Assembly: GCA_017979445.1 (NCBI GenBank)
Contig: CM030719.1
Coordinates: 26,341,996 to 26,405,995 of the forward strand
Source of the DNA: Akebia trifoliata
Taxonomy: Eukaryota > Streptophyta > Magnoliopsida > Ranunculales > Lardizabalaceae
Direction: 5' to 3'
Length of the DNA stretch: 64,000 nucleotides
Both the position numbers and the translations under genes were made by a program. The notes beneath the pieces were generated by a model that saw only the letters and a list, made by a program, of their open reading frames with translations, was not told the DNA's origin and did no database searches. This document shows, piece by piece, positions 42,413-52,960 of this stretch; the stretch's first letter is position 1; the number at the start of each line of letters is the position of its first letter.

Positions 42413-44366
42413 ATGGCTATTGAAATAGATGATTCGTTTCAATCTGTGAGTGTGAGGTTGGATGGAAAGAATTATTCGTATTGGAGTTACGTGATGAGAA
42501 ATTTTCTTAAGGGTAAAAAGATGTGGAAATATGTTAGTGGAACTTCTGTGAAGCCTAGGGATACTGATGAGGGTTATGCTACTTTAATAGATGCTTGGGA
42601 AGCAAACAATGTAAAAATTATTATTTAGATTAACAATTCTATTGAGCATTCCATAATTACACAGTTGCCAAAGTATGAGACAACAAAGGAGGTTTGGGAT
42701 CATCTGCAAAGGTTATTCACTCAGTCAAATTTTGCAAAGCAGTATCAATTGGAGAATGACATACGAGCTCTTCAGCAGAAGAACATGAGTATTTAGGAGT
42801 TTTATTCTACTATGACAGATCTTTGGGACCAATTGGCTCTTACAGAATCGGTAGAATTAAAGGTATGTGGTGCCTATATTGATCGTAGAGAGCAGCAACG
42901 GTTGGTATAGTTTTTAATGATCATTCGCAGTGATTTTGAAGGACTTAGAGGTTCAATTTTGCATCGTTCTCCACTTCCTTATGTTGACTCAATTGTTAGT
43001 GAGTTATTGGCTGAAGAAATACGTCTTAAGTCTTATTCTGAAAAGGGAATTCTTTCTACTTCTAGTCTTTCTGTGTTAGCAGTGCCTTTTATGTCCTTAT
43101 CTAATAATCAGAATAAACCTTCCTTAAGAGTTGCTTTTGATGAGTGTAGTTTCTGTAAGTAGAAAGGACATTGGAAGGCTCAGTGTCCTAAGTTGAGACA
43201 GCAGAATCAATCGTAGCAGCAATCTCAAGTTTGGAAGCCTGGCAACCAGTCACAAACTAATGCTCATAGACCACCTCAGGGTTATAAACCACCACAGTCT
43301 AATACTACAACAGTAGTTTCATCAAGTCCTTTCACTGATCCTAGTACTCTGGTTGAGCAATTTTAAAAGTTTCTCTCCTTACAACCACAAGCTATGTCTG
43401 CTTTTTCTTCTGTAGGTCAGTTGCCTCATGGTTCTTCAGGTATGTCACATTCTGTATGGGTCTTGGATTCTGGTGCTTCACATCATGTCTCTAGATTCTT
43501 CATCTTTTGCTTCTGTGTCTTATTCGACTTCTATTCCTGTCATGACTGCTGATGGCACTCCTATGCCTTTAGCAGGTGTTGGTTCTGTTGTCACACCTTG
43601 TCTCTCCCTAATGTTTATCATATTCTTAAACTCAAATTAAATCTTGCTTCTGTTGGTTAGTTATGTAATTCTGATAATTTAGTCACATTTTCCTCTTCTT
43701 CTTGTTATGTGTAGGATCTGCAGTCTTAGAAGTTGAATGGGACAGGTTGTAGGAAGGGAGGACTATATATTTTGGATGAGTTAAAAGTGCTAGTTGCTGC
43801 TGCTGCTATTAGTGTTGATTTGTCTTCTTTTCGTTTGAGTCCTTCTTCTTCTAATTTTTATTTATGGCATTCTCGCCTAGGTCATGTTTCACCTTCTCGT
43901 TTGAGATTTTTGCTTCTATGGGGGCTTTAGGAAATTTGCAAACTTTTGATATTTTTGATTGTAGTGGATGTAAACTGGCAAAAATTTCAGCTTTACCTTT
44001 TAATCGAAGTATTTCTGTTTGTTCTTCTCCATTTGATTTGATTCATTCTGATGTATGGGGACCTTCTTCTGTTGTCACAAAAGGAGGGTCTCAATATTAT
44101 GTTTCTTTTATTGATGATCATACTCGTTATTGTTGGGTTTATTTAATGAAACATCGTTCTGAATTCTTTAAGATATACTCAACCTTTCGTGCTCTTGTCA
44201 AAATTCAACATTCTACTATTATCAAATGTTTTAGATGTGATTTGGGTGGGGAATACACTTCTGATAAATTTTGTGAGTTACTTGCCTTAGATGGAACTAT
44301 TCATCAAACTTCGTATACAGATACTCTTGAGCAAAATGGTATTGCTAAAAGAAAACATAGGCACTA
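42413..44366 (+). pseudogene. Copia gag-protease-integrase, decayed
   Basis: Gag from 42413: SVRLDGKNYSYWSYVMRNFL, GKKMWKYVSGT, TTKEVWDHLQRLF. A zinc knuckle CSFC..KGHWKAQC (with a stop inside) is near 43148. The protease active site WVLDSGASHH is near 43460. Integrase has the HHCC finger (LWHSRLGHVSPSRL then CSGCKLAK) and core (IHSDVWGPSS, YVSFIDDHTRYCWVYLM, RCDLGGEYTS, LEQNGIAKRKHRH). Gag stays in one frame for about 1 kb with six in-frame stops, four of which replace Gln CAG by TAG. Two small indels (near 43490 and 43605) and one near 43915 shift frame in pol. It ends abruptly at 44364 in a foreign sequence. Confidence 0.9.
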
Positions 44367-46287
44367 ATAAGGTCCCAATTATTCGATTTTGGGACCGTAA
44401 TTACACTAAGATTATCATCATATAATTGTTAAGTTCCTATAAATAATTGTAAAATTAAATTATTTATCCAAATTAGTAGAACTAATGAGATATTATTGCT
44501 AAATGTAGATAAATAAAGTGCACGTGAAAGTTGCCAAACGATTAAAAAGTTGGTTACAATGTGCGTGCAAAAAGGAGAAAAATGATCGAAAATGAGCTGA
44601 AAATGGTGCCACATCACCCCGCCGAGGTTGGGCTTGGGTGCTCCGCGGTGACCTTGAAAAATTTGTCCGTGAGATTTGCATGAGATGTTCGAGAAGCTTC
44701 GGTGGTTGTAATTGAATGGGTCCTTCGGATCAAATCATCCGCCAAATCAACTCGATTACCCGAATACGAATGTTATAAATTAGAGGGTTGATTTCAGAGA
44801 AGGGGTCCCTTCTTGGGTTCCCTCTTGACCCCTTCTTCTCCCTAATTTCTCTGTGTTTTTCTTGATTTTTCTTTTAGAGAGAGTTTGTGTAGTAATAAGA
44901 GGATCAATTATTTTTTTTATTTCTTATTGCAGTTCTTTTGGGAGTTATTAAAGAAGGATTAAAGTGCATCTTCTTCTTTACCCATCTTCTCCTTTCTTTT
45001 ATTATTTTCTGCAATTATAATCCTTGCGATGATCGGCTAAACTCTCATTAGAGAAGTCAAGAATGCCGGAGCAAGTTCACTCAATTAATGTTGTTTCAAT
45101 TCGTTATTTCTATTTTACATGTTAATTCTGTGAAACTCTTCATGATAAGATCATCTAACTTACACTTCTAATTCAACTTTGATGAGTGTTACTTAGATAA
45201 GCTCAAGAATACTCATGCTCTATGACGAATGGAAGTATAAGTCGGATAATCTTGTCTAGATCAGAGATCTTCATGGACACTTTTGGGTTCCAATCAATGG
45301 TTACATCGAATCATCTTCCAATTCACGAGCAATGACTTGCTATGTGGATGGAGTCATATTTAGAATTAAATAGCATTTTGGATGACTTGCAATGGTAGAC
45401 TTGAATTCTCTAAGCTTCTTTCTTATATTTTCAATCTCTATTTTTTGTTTAGATTTCAATTTACAAGTTGATTTTCATCTTATTTGTGCAACAGATCTGG
45501 TTTGTTTTTAAATCAATCTGTTTCAAAACTCTATTATGGTTTTAATCCAAATGAATCTTTGAATCTTCATTGTCCCTGTGGAACGAATTCGACTTGTCCA
45601 AAGTCTTATTTTATATCTCTATCTCTGTATTTATATAGCAAGTTTTTACAATCGATCAAAATGGCACTGTTGCCGGGGACAGCGAGTTGATTCATTTTCC
45701 AATTCGGAAAGAATTCAAAACAGTTTCCGAAATAAAACCGAAACTTGTTTTGCTTGAAATAGAAGCCAAACAAACAGAAAAAAATTAAAAAAAATTTCCA
45801 TTACAATCCTCAGGATATCATAAATCATTTCCAATTTGAAAAATCAATTTTCATCCAAATTTCACCGCTCCGCGGTTGCCCCCTAGTGCTTCGCGGTGAC
45901 GTGAAAATATTTTTTGCTAATTTTTGTTAAACAAGTTTCTGACATCATGGACATTGTAATGGTCATATTAGTTTTTTTTTCCTTTGGCATTCTGATGTGA
46001 ATAATTTTGTTACTTTCAGGTGAAGGACTCGACGGAAGTCAATGAAAATTGACGAAAGGCGACATGTGGAATTTTTATCCACTGAATTGGTTCTTTCACC
46101 AAGAAGATCAGCAATTTCGAATTTTCTTTACATTTTATTTTTCTTAGAAAACAACTTGTATTAGGAACTTGAATTTGTATTAAATTTTAATTTCATCCGA
46201 GAGGGCTTGGATTGTAATGGAACGGACGATAGTGGGATGAAACTATCTCAGCCCCTCGGGTTCGTACACCAAATTTGGTGTTGGTGG
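44365..46287 (+). mobile_element. Tat/Athila-like gypsy LTR and leader inside copia
   Basis: 44365-about 45650 resembles a 1.3 kb LTR (start TAATAAGGTCCC, probably from TG; end ...TTTTTACA). TGGCACTGTTGCCGGGGA at 45662 is a primer-binding site of the aspartate-tRNA type used by Tat/Athila gypsy elements (usual form TGGCGCCGTTGCCGGGGA). About 600 bp of leader-like sequence follows, with no gag-pol. CTCCGCGGTGACC and TTCGCGGTGACG are echoed at 44640 and 45890. It replaces the copia RT region. Confidence 0.7.
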
Positions 46288-46763
46288 CCAGAGTCTTTTA
46301 CTTTCATCCACCTCTTCCCTTGAGTTGCGTGCATACTCTGATGTTGATCATGGCAATGATCCCATAGATCGCAAGTCTATTACTGGTTTCTGTATCTTTT
46401 TGAGTGATTCTCTTATTTCTTGGAAGAGCAAGAAACAATCTATTGTTTCTCAATCTTCAATCGAAGCAGAATATCGTGTTATGGCATCAACTACCAAAGA
46501 GATTGTTTGGTTACGTTGGTTACTTGCAGATATGGGAATTTCTCTTTCTCATCCCACTTCTATGTATTGTGACAACAGAGTTCTATTCAAATTGCTTACA
46601 ACTCAGTTTTTCATGAACGAACTAAGCACATTGAGATATATTGTCACCTTACTAGTCATCATCTCAAGCATGGCACCATTACTTTGCCCTTTATTTCTTC
46701 TTCTTTACAGCTTGCATATTTCTTTACCAAGTCACATTCTATTTCTCGTTTTTGTTTTCTAGT
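46288..46763 (+). pseudogene. Copia RNase H domain and 3' end
   Basis: Reads SSTSSLELRAYSDVDHGND, DRKSITGFCIFLSDSLISW, KSKKQSIVSQSSIEAEYRVM and VWLRWLLADMGISLSHPTSM, YCDN: the Ty1/copia RNase H domain. A frame change near 46640 follows. It connects to the purine tract and 3' LTR. Confidence 0.85.
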
Positions 46764-46813
46764 TGGCAAACTCTCAATGCTTGTAGCTGCCGCATCGTGA
46801 GTTTGAGGGGGGA

Positions 46814-47000
46814 TGTTAAGAAATATAAGGTTATTTTGTTTTATTTTTTATTAAGGGTAGAATAGTCTTTTCAGTTTTATTTGATTTAGCCTATATATAG
46901 TCTCTTTGTATTTAGGTTATATTATCTTTTTTGTATTTAATTGCATTATGCAGAATCGATAAAACAGTAGCCTCTTCTTTTTTCTCTGGATTGTTTAACA
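46814..47000 (+). repeat. Copia 3' LTR
   Basis: 187 bp, matching 42029-42215. Preceded by the polypurine tract GAGGGGGGA at 46805-46813. Confidence 0.9.
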
Positions 47001-47800
47001 AATGCAATGTCTGGTGTGAAAACTCTTGCATAAAGCTATTCATATGGATATTAAGAGGAAATGATGGGGCTTGAAACTCGCTTCTAAGTGTCCTTTTTGC
47101 GGTCTGGATGAAGAATCACTAAGCCACCTTTTCCTTAGTTGCCATTTTTCATCATGGGTTTGGAAGTTTTTCTCAACTATGATCCTAAATTCAACTTGCT
47201 CGAGACTATCGTTTGATGGGATTGTGAGTTGGGGAAGTTCAAAAAGGACTCAATTCCTTGCAGTTGTTTCCATGACACCATGGATTGTTTATTGGTGCCT
47301 ATGGAATGTTAGAAATGAGGCCATTTTTGATAGTAAAACTCCTTCCCAGCAAAGAGTGTTACATCGTTGCTTACAGTGGATTAAGGACCTTGAAGGGGTT
47401 CTAATTGTCCCCAATCCAAGAGATCCGGCTCATGAAGATTGGTATAGTTCTTAAACTATTTCCTAACAGAAGGAGAGTCATGATCAAGTGGATAAACCAC
47501 CAATTGGGTGGTTAAACCTCAATGCTGATGGGGCATCGCAAAATACTCTGGGCCATGCGAGTGGGGGCAGTGTGTTGAGAGATGAGCAAGGCAATCTAAG
47601 TGCAGCAGGGGCTTGGTTCTTTGGAAGTAACACAAATAACAATGTTGAATGCTTATCATTATCATCTGCTCTGGAGAATTTCAACTTTGGCTTGAAAGTT
47701 TTAATTATTGATATGGACTCCTCTCTTATTGTCAAAGGTTTGTTGGGTTCTTCAATCCCTTGGTCTATTGATTGGGTTTTGCAATGAATCAGATTAGCCT
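47001..47800 (+). mobile_element. LINE zf-RVT and RNase H, right part
   Basis: Continues the LINE of 41640-42028: LASKCPFCGLDEESLSHLFL, SCHFSSWVWKFF, TPWIVYWCLWNVRNEAIFD, then (new frame, 47488) RNase H with WLNLNADGASQNTLGHASGG, VLRDEQGNLSAAGAWFF and LIIDMDSSLIVKGLL. Plant L1 elements carry this RNase H after zf-RVT. Confidence 0.85.
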
Positions 47801-48239
47801 TATCCAAGTTTTCTTTATGGTAACCATTTTAAGGAGAAGGGAAGGAGATTGAAATAGACTTGGTTAAATATCATAACATATATTCTTTACTGGATCTATA
47901 AAACTGAATTACTATGGAAACGTGAGTTGTTGAAAAAAAAAGTTACAAAAGGACATTTAAGAGGAAAGACAAAGTATATAAGGACACATAGTCATCTTTG
48001 AGACATGTTTTTTTTTTTTTTTTTGTAACCATTTTGGGGAAAAGGGAAGGACATCCAAATAGACATAATTAAATATCATAAAATAAAGATAAAATATGTT
48101 CATTATATTTAAGGACACATCATTGAAATAGAAAATATAAAAAAAGCACTTGCATCCTAGTATACTTCACTATTATAAAATGAAGCAACCATCCCAATGA
48201 TTATAGCAATTTAAAATTTCACCCAATAATATCTTTATT
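47801..48239. other. AT-rich spacer
   Basis: Two similar stretches, GTAACCATTTTAAGGAGAAGG (47819) and GTAACCATTTTGGGGAAAAGG (48026), show a local duplication of about 200 bp. T16 run at 48008. No gene. Confidence 0.5.
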
Positions 48240-49260
48240 TATTTATTGATAAGCTGGGGTTAAAGGGACCCCTCCCTAAAAAACACTACTAACGAGTGTA
48301 GATACAAGATAAATCATCTGTTACGATTTTTAACAAATCTGGAGGTACATTTGAAATATCTTGAACTATAAAAAAACCATCCGAACCAGCCCCCAACTTA
48401 GCTAGAAAGTCCGCTGCCCTGTTTGTTTCCCGCCATTGGAACTCAAAATCACAAACATCAAAATCATGAGCATGGATTTCAATCTCCTTCAACGTTTCTT
48501 CATATTTCCATGAAGGAATAAGTTCTTTCTTTATGCACTTGATAGCATACAATGAATCTGAAGAAATCAAAATATGTTTGAAATCTCTTAATCTTGCAAA
48601 ACGCATTGCTTCCGAAATCGATTGGATTTCAATCTCAATGATATCCTCTTCCTCAATATACTCCAGCCAGCAAAGTGAATCAACCCAACTTTATCTCTCC
48701 CAATGAACCCAAAACCTGCACCTTGTATTGATAACGATCCATCAGTATTAATCTTCAACACATTGTCCGATGGAGGCACTCATGATAGTTGTTGAATCAC
48801 CCTTGTAACCAACGAAAAACCACACACCTAGTTCCTCAAGATCTTTAACGTTTCCTCTGCATTATTATTCCCAACGCTCATCCTGTCAAAACGACGTCTT
48901 ACTACTCCTCCACCTATTTTAGAATGAATTCCTTTTGAACAACCAAATCAGCAAATACCCATTGATTTCTTTCTTTCCAACACATATAAGTTACAACACA
49001 AAACACTGTGAACAACATCTGCTGAATCTGATTTTCCTGAAACGTAACACTCTTGATTAGCTGCACTTCTTCCTCAATTGACCCCATACCAACTCTAACA
49101 ATTCTAAACTTATTCAGACATTGTTTCCAGATCCAACTAGTGTATGAACATTGAAAGAATATGTGATCATTCATCTCTTGATTATTACAACACACAACGA
49201 GAAACCCATTTAAAACCCCTCTTATTAAGATTTTCCACAGTTGATAATTTCTTTTGTATT
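48240..49260 (-). mobile_element. LINE 3' portion: zf-RVT and RNase H
   Basis: Minus-strand order: CCNNQEMNDHIFFQCSYTSW (zf-RVT), YMCWKERNQWVF, VLKINTDGSLSIQGAGFGFI (RNase H start), HILISSDSLYAIKCI, FQWRETNRAADFLAKLG (RNase H end), then GGGAGGGGTCCCTTTAA near the 3' end. Broken by frameshifts. The 3' end motif is shared with the fragment at 52262. Confidence 0.8.
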
Positions 49261-49454
49261 GCTAACCAAGCAATAAAGGAATTCAAACAATTGAGAAGTT
49301 CAATTGTAGGAGATTTTTTAGGTCTCACATTCCTTGAGATTTGTATTGATGATGATGCCTTGATCCTTGATATCTTTGTTGACTATTTCTATCTTAAGTT
49401 ATCTTCTTTGTTTGTACTTTAATTTTTTGATCATCTTCTCCATTAATCTAACTT
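49261..49454. other. Short spacer between LINE and LTR
   Basis: AT-rich. A plus-strand frame of about 90 codons here has no recognisable features. Confidence 0.35.
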
Positions 49455-50449
49455 GAAAAGGACACTGGTGTGTTGTCAGCCAAAAGGCCTCTGAGGATTA
49501 AGTTAGTACTTGAGAAAATACAGAGCAAGTAGAAGAAATTTAGAGGTAGAGTATTGTAGTGTATTTTGACTTAACTTGGAGCGGGAGAAACCTCCCTATT
49601 TATAGAGTTGGTTCATTAACTTAGAGCATGTAACCTCTTCCCATGATATCCATCATTAATGACCATGATGCCTTCATAAAATTAAAGTCCCACTTTTTTG
49701 TGGCATAGTGGCTTTAAAACACTACTATTTAGTTTCATAATGACCTTCAAGTTCCACTCCTTGGCTTTTGTAATTGGCGAGAGAAGTGACTTTTACTCTA
49801 TAATCGATTCAACTCGGTAGTTATTCAATTCCTCGAGTTAACTCAATTTTGTTATAGACATGAGGTTCATTCTACCAATATTATACTTCTTTTTTTTTTT
49901 CTGACTCTACTTGAGTAGTTTTAAGTTGGAGTGTAAATAGTAATTCTTGATAAGAGATTTGCTCTCTAAAGGGATCAATTCTTGTAAGTATTCTGATTTA
50001 GAAGGTTGAATCCTTGAGGAGACCGTATAATCTTATGATGTTGTAACCAATGAGTTAGCTCCTTGAGGAGGCTGCACCACTTAGTGATAGCGAGTAAAGG
50101 GGATTGGCTCATAAGGGAGCCGAACCTCCTTGTGGAAAATAGGATGGAGGGGTTCGCTTCTATAGAGGCCGAATCACTTTGTGATTGAAGAGATTGAGGG
50201 GTCGTCCAATATAAAGGATGTACCACCTTGGGGTTGAAAAGGTTGAGGGGTCGACTAATATAGAGGCCGAACCTCCTTGAGGTTGAGAGGGGGTGAAGGG
50301 GTCGGCCAATATAGAAGTACAACCACTTTTTGGCCGAACCAATTGGGGTATGGGTTGGACCCATGGTACTTGATTAATTGGGTTTGGATCGGGTTGAATT
50401 ATTATCTTTTCTAATCCTTAGGATCAAATATTTTTGGTCCTTACATCAA
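49455..50449 (-). mobile_element. Probable solo LTR with 49-bp minisatellite
   Basis: On the minus strand it begins TGTAAGGACCAAAAATATTT. It contains a TATA box (CTATAAATAGGGAGG, near 49600) and a typical LTR R/U5 end (AATCCTCAGAGGCCTTTTGG, CTGACAACACACCAG). No internal domain lies next to it, so a solo LTR is likely. No clean TSD is seen. Confidence 0.6.
50045..50340. repeat. Degenerate 49-bp tandem repeat, about 6 units
   Basis: Units share GGGTCG.CTAATATAGAGG and CCGAACCTCCTTGAGGTTGA. Successive starts are about 49 bp apart. Because 49 is not a multiple of 3, similar peptides appear in different minus-strand frames. The repeat lies in the upstream (U3) half of the LTR. Confidence 0.75.
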
Positions 50450-50454
50450 CTAAA

Positions 50455-50789
50455 GTGACAATGGTAGTGACAGTCATGATTAGGGCCTAGAAAGTTGTTT
50501 CTAGGACCCTATTTATAGAGACTTTAAGATTGAATAATACTATCGAAAATTGAAGTTAAAGTAACTTATGTTTGGAGAGAGGCGAATGTTGTTGCATACG
50601 CCCTTGCTACTGTAGCAATTCATAGTCAACAGTCGTTGATTTTCATGCAAATAATGGAGTTACCTCTAAATGTTAAAAATGCTTACACTGGAGATAAACT
50701 TGGTCTGCCTCAATTCCGATCTGTAAATCGTTAGGTTTTGCCTTATGTACATATTTCTACATATATAATATAAATCACCTTGCTTGCTT

Positions 50790-50835
<46 letters not shown>
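50455..50835 (+). mobile_element. LINE 3' end with A43 tail
   Basis: RNase H end reading VTYVWREANVVAYALATVAI, HSQQSLIFMQIMELPLN, then a 3' UTR with TTGCTTGCTTAGC and an uninterrupted run of 43 A at 50793-50835. 5' truncated. Confidence 0.85.
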
Positions 50836-50836
<1 letters not shown>

Positions 50837-50861
50837 ATAAAATCTCCTAAATAGACATAAT

Positions 50862-51975
50862 ATGTTGATAGTCCATAATTATTATTGTTTTTGAATAAAT
50901 TGTGAATTGTCAGACTAATTATGGTTATTAACGTGTAATAGGTCAAAATCACGAGATTCAAATGGATGAACTAAAATAATTGAAGATGCGCACTACAATC
51001 CAAGACTCAAGATTGAAGACCAAAGGCAACGAACTCACAAGCACCATGGCGTAGTAAACTCTTTGGGCGGCGCAGTGACATCATTAAGCTTCATCTCGAG
51101 ATTCGTGCAATATTGAGGCGATGTATTTTGCAACGTAACACATTAGGTTTTTGAGTCCTTGTAAATTAGGAAAATATTCTGAACTCTAGAGGAACCCTAA
51201 TCCAGTTTCCTTAAATAAAAGGTCAGGCAAGAACTTAAGGGAATCATCTAATATCTCTCTTCACTTAGTTATTCCATAGTTTTCTAATTTTTTTAAATTT
51301 ACTTTCTGTTGTAGCTTTGTAAACAGAAGGAGTATTCCGCTAGATTCAATTCAAGATTAATAAAGGATCATCACTTTCTTCTCTATTATCTTCTCTTTTA
51401 TTTTTATTATTATTGCTATGATCTGGGGCTAGACCTCCATTAGAAAGCTCAATGAAGCAAAAAAAAAATCATCTTAGATAATTATTTGTTTCAATCATGC
51501 TTGAATGCTTTATTGTGAATAGAATGTTTATTCTCATAGTTCTGATAGTTTAATCTTAGATAAGTTCAAGTTAAATTATGCTTTGTTGGAGATTCAATGT
51601 TTTACTTTTGATTTCATATTATCATCACAGAATTTAGGATTATTATTTTGATTAACAGATTTCATCTTCCGATCCAATAACATTAGTTTTATTAATTGGA
51701 TCGAGATAAAAAGTAAACAAATAAATTGATAGTGTGACTTATTTTGGGGGATTTTACTAATCTAATTCTTTACATTGTGATTTCCATTCATGTTTATCTC
51801 AGAATAACTTTAATTCAGTTCCCTTTAATATTTTGAAAACCTTAATTGATTATTTTAAGTCAAAAGAAAAATTGCTGCATTAATGTTGTCTCTGTGGATT
51901 GACCTTTGCTTGCTAAGGTATTTATATATTTTTGTTATCTTTTTTTATTGATAATCTGTACCGAACAAGTCACAT
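50862..51975 (+). mobile_element. LTR-like sequence, Tat/Athila style
   Basis: Shares the layout of 44365-45650: a leader with TTCTCTATTATCTTCTCTTT, GCTATGATCTGGGGCTAGAC against GCGATGATCGGCTAAAC, and near the end GTCTCTGTGGATTGACC against GTCCCTGTGGAACGAATTC. No PBS or coding region follows. Probably a solo or truncated LTR. The borders are approximate. Confidence 0.5.
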
Positions 51976-52261
51976 TGCTTACTATAGTTTCTTAATTTTT
52001 GTTTTTTTAGTCTCCCTTTTGTACTTCAGATGTCCCCCATTTCATTTGCTGTTGTTAACAGTTGTAATCAATTTTCTTTCATACTTCTAAATTCATCCTT
52101 GAATTGTCCTCATCAAAATCAAGCCGATGGATTCAAACCTGAGAATATCAAATTAGAGAAAATCTTAAAATCATTCACCAAACATCAAAATTGTATTGAA
52201 TGTCTTGAAAATATTGCTGATCTAATTCTTGTTTTGTAAATTTTTCCACTTGTTTCATCGG
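51976..52261. other. Spacer
   Basis: AT-rich. A 69-codon plus-strand frame (52030) has no recognisable feature. Confidence 0.35.
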
Positions 52262-52415
52262 TTCTTCGTTTTTTAATTATTGAAGGGGCCCCTCCCTTGA
52301 GGTATTGCATTACCATCCTCAAACAACACAAATATTCTCTCAGAAACACTCATTCTTGCTAGGAAATCTGCAGCTCGATTTCTCTCGCTCCAGTGGTTAC
52401 ATATTAATTAGTTAA
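52262..52415 (-). mobile_element. LINE RNase H terminal fragment
   Basis: Minus strand reads NHWSERNRAADFLARMSVSE then RIFVLFEDGNAIPQG, followed by GGGAGGGGCCCCTTCAAT. Same family as 48240-49260. Confidence 0.75.
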
Positions 52416-52499
52416 TGTGGTCTGTGAGAGAGAGCATGTAAGTGGTTGAGTTAAATTTTATTCAGAAACACCCCCCCTCCCCCCACCAAGAAATAAAGT

Positions 52500-52960
52500 A
52501 ACAATGCAATGGGCCAAACCTCCTAAATTATGCGTAAAATACAATGTACATGGTGTGCCTCAAAAAGAATTCCGGGTCAACCGAGTGGTGGAGGAATATT
52601 AAGAGGTGAAGAGGGCTGTTTAATTCAAGCAGGAAGTTGGTTCTACGGAGTAGGTTCTAATAATTGGGCTGAACATTGAGCTAGGGGAAGCTTGAAATTT
52701 TTTTAATTTGACTTACGTCAAAGTACTCATAGAGCTACCTAGACTTTTTGCTATTGGTGAGAGCATTGAAAGGTGGCTCGGTTCCTAGGCAACTAGAAAC
52801 TTGGATGCATTGGGTCAGAACAGCTTTATCAAAGATCACTTGGGAAGTTCAACACTGTTGGAGAGAAGGAAATGCTACAAAAATGCACTAGAAAATTTTG
52901 CTCCTGAAGTTTAGATTCCATGTTCTTTTTTGTTTTTGCTAGTCTTCCTTTAATTGCAAA
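52500..52960 (+). mobile_element. LINE RNase H fragment
   Basis: Plus strand reads PSGGGILRGEEGCLIQAGSW, FYGVGSNNWAE, and after stops and shifts a CWREGNAT-like end. An RNase H domain of a third LINE copy, heavily decayed. Confidence 0.7.

Larger units (their letters stand above)
42029..47000 (+). mobile_element. Ty1/copia retrotransposon with internal replacement
   Basis: Two 187-bp LTRs (42029-42215 and 46814-47000), both TGTTAAGAAATATA...TTGTTTAACA. A methionine-tRNA primer-binding site TGGTATCAGAGC directly follows the 5' LTR. A purine tract GAGGGGGGA precedes the 3' LTR. Flanks are AATAC and AATGC, a 5-bp TSD with one mismatch. The order gag, zinc knuckle, protease, integrase ... RNase H is that of copia. 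The RT region is missing and replaced by 44365-46287. Confidence 0.9.

Noticed and set aside
42413..43730. Stop-codon reassignment or programmed readthrough (TAG as Gln) in the copia gag
   Set aside because: Plant nuclear genes use the standard code, frameshifts also occur in pol, and the RT region is gone. Mutational decay explains the TAGs.
49975..50364. 129-codon minus-strand open frame (Pro/Ser-rich repeats)
   Set aside because: Product of the 49-bp minisatellite in an LTR. The repeat length is not a multiple of three, so it is not a designed protein repeat.
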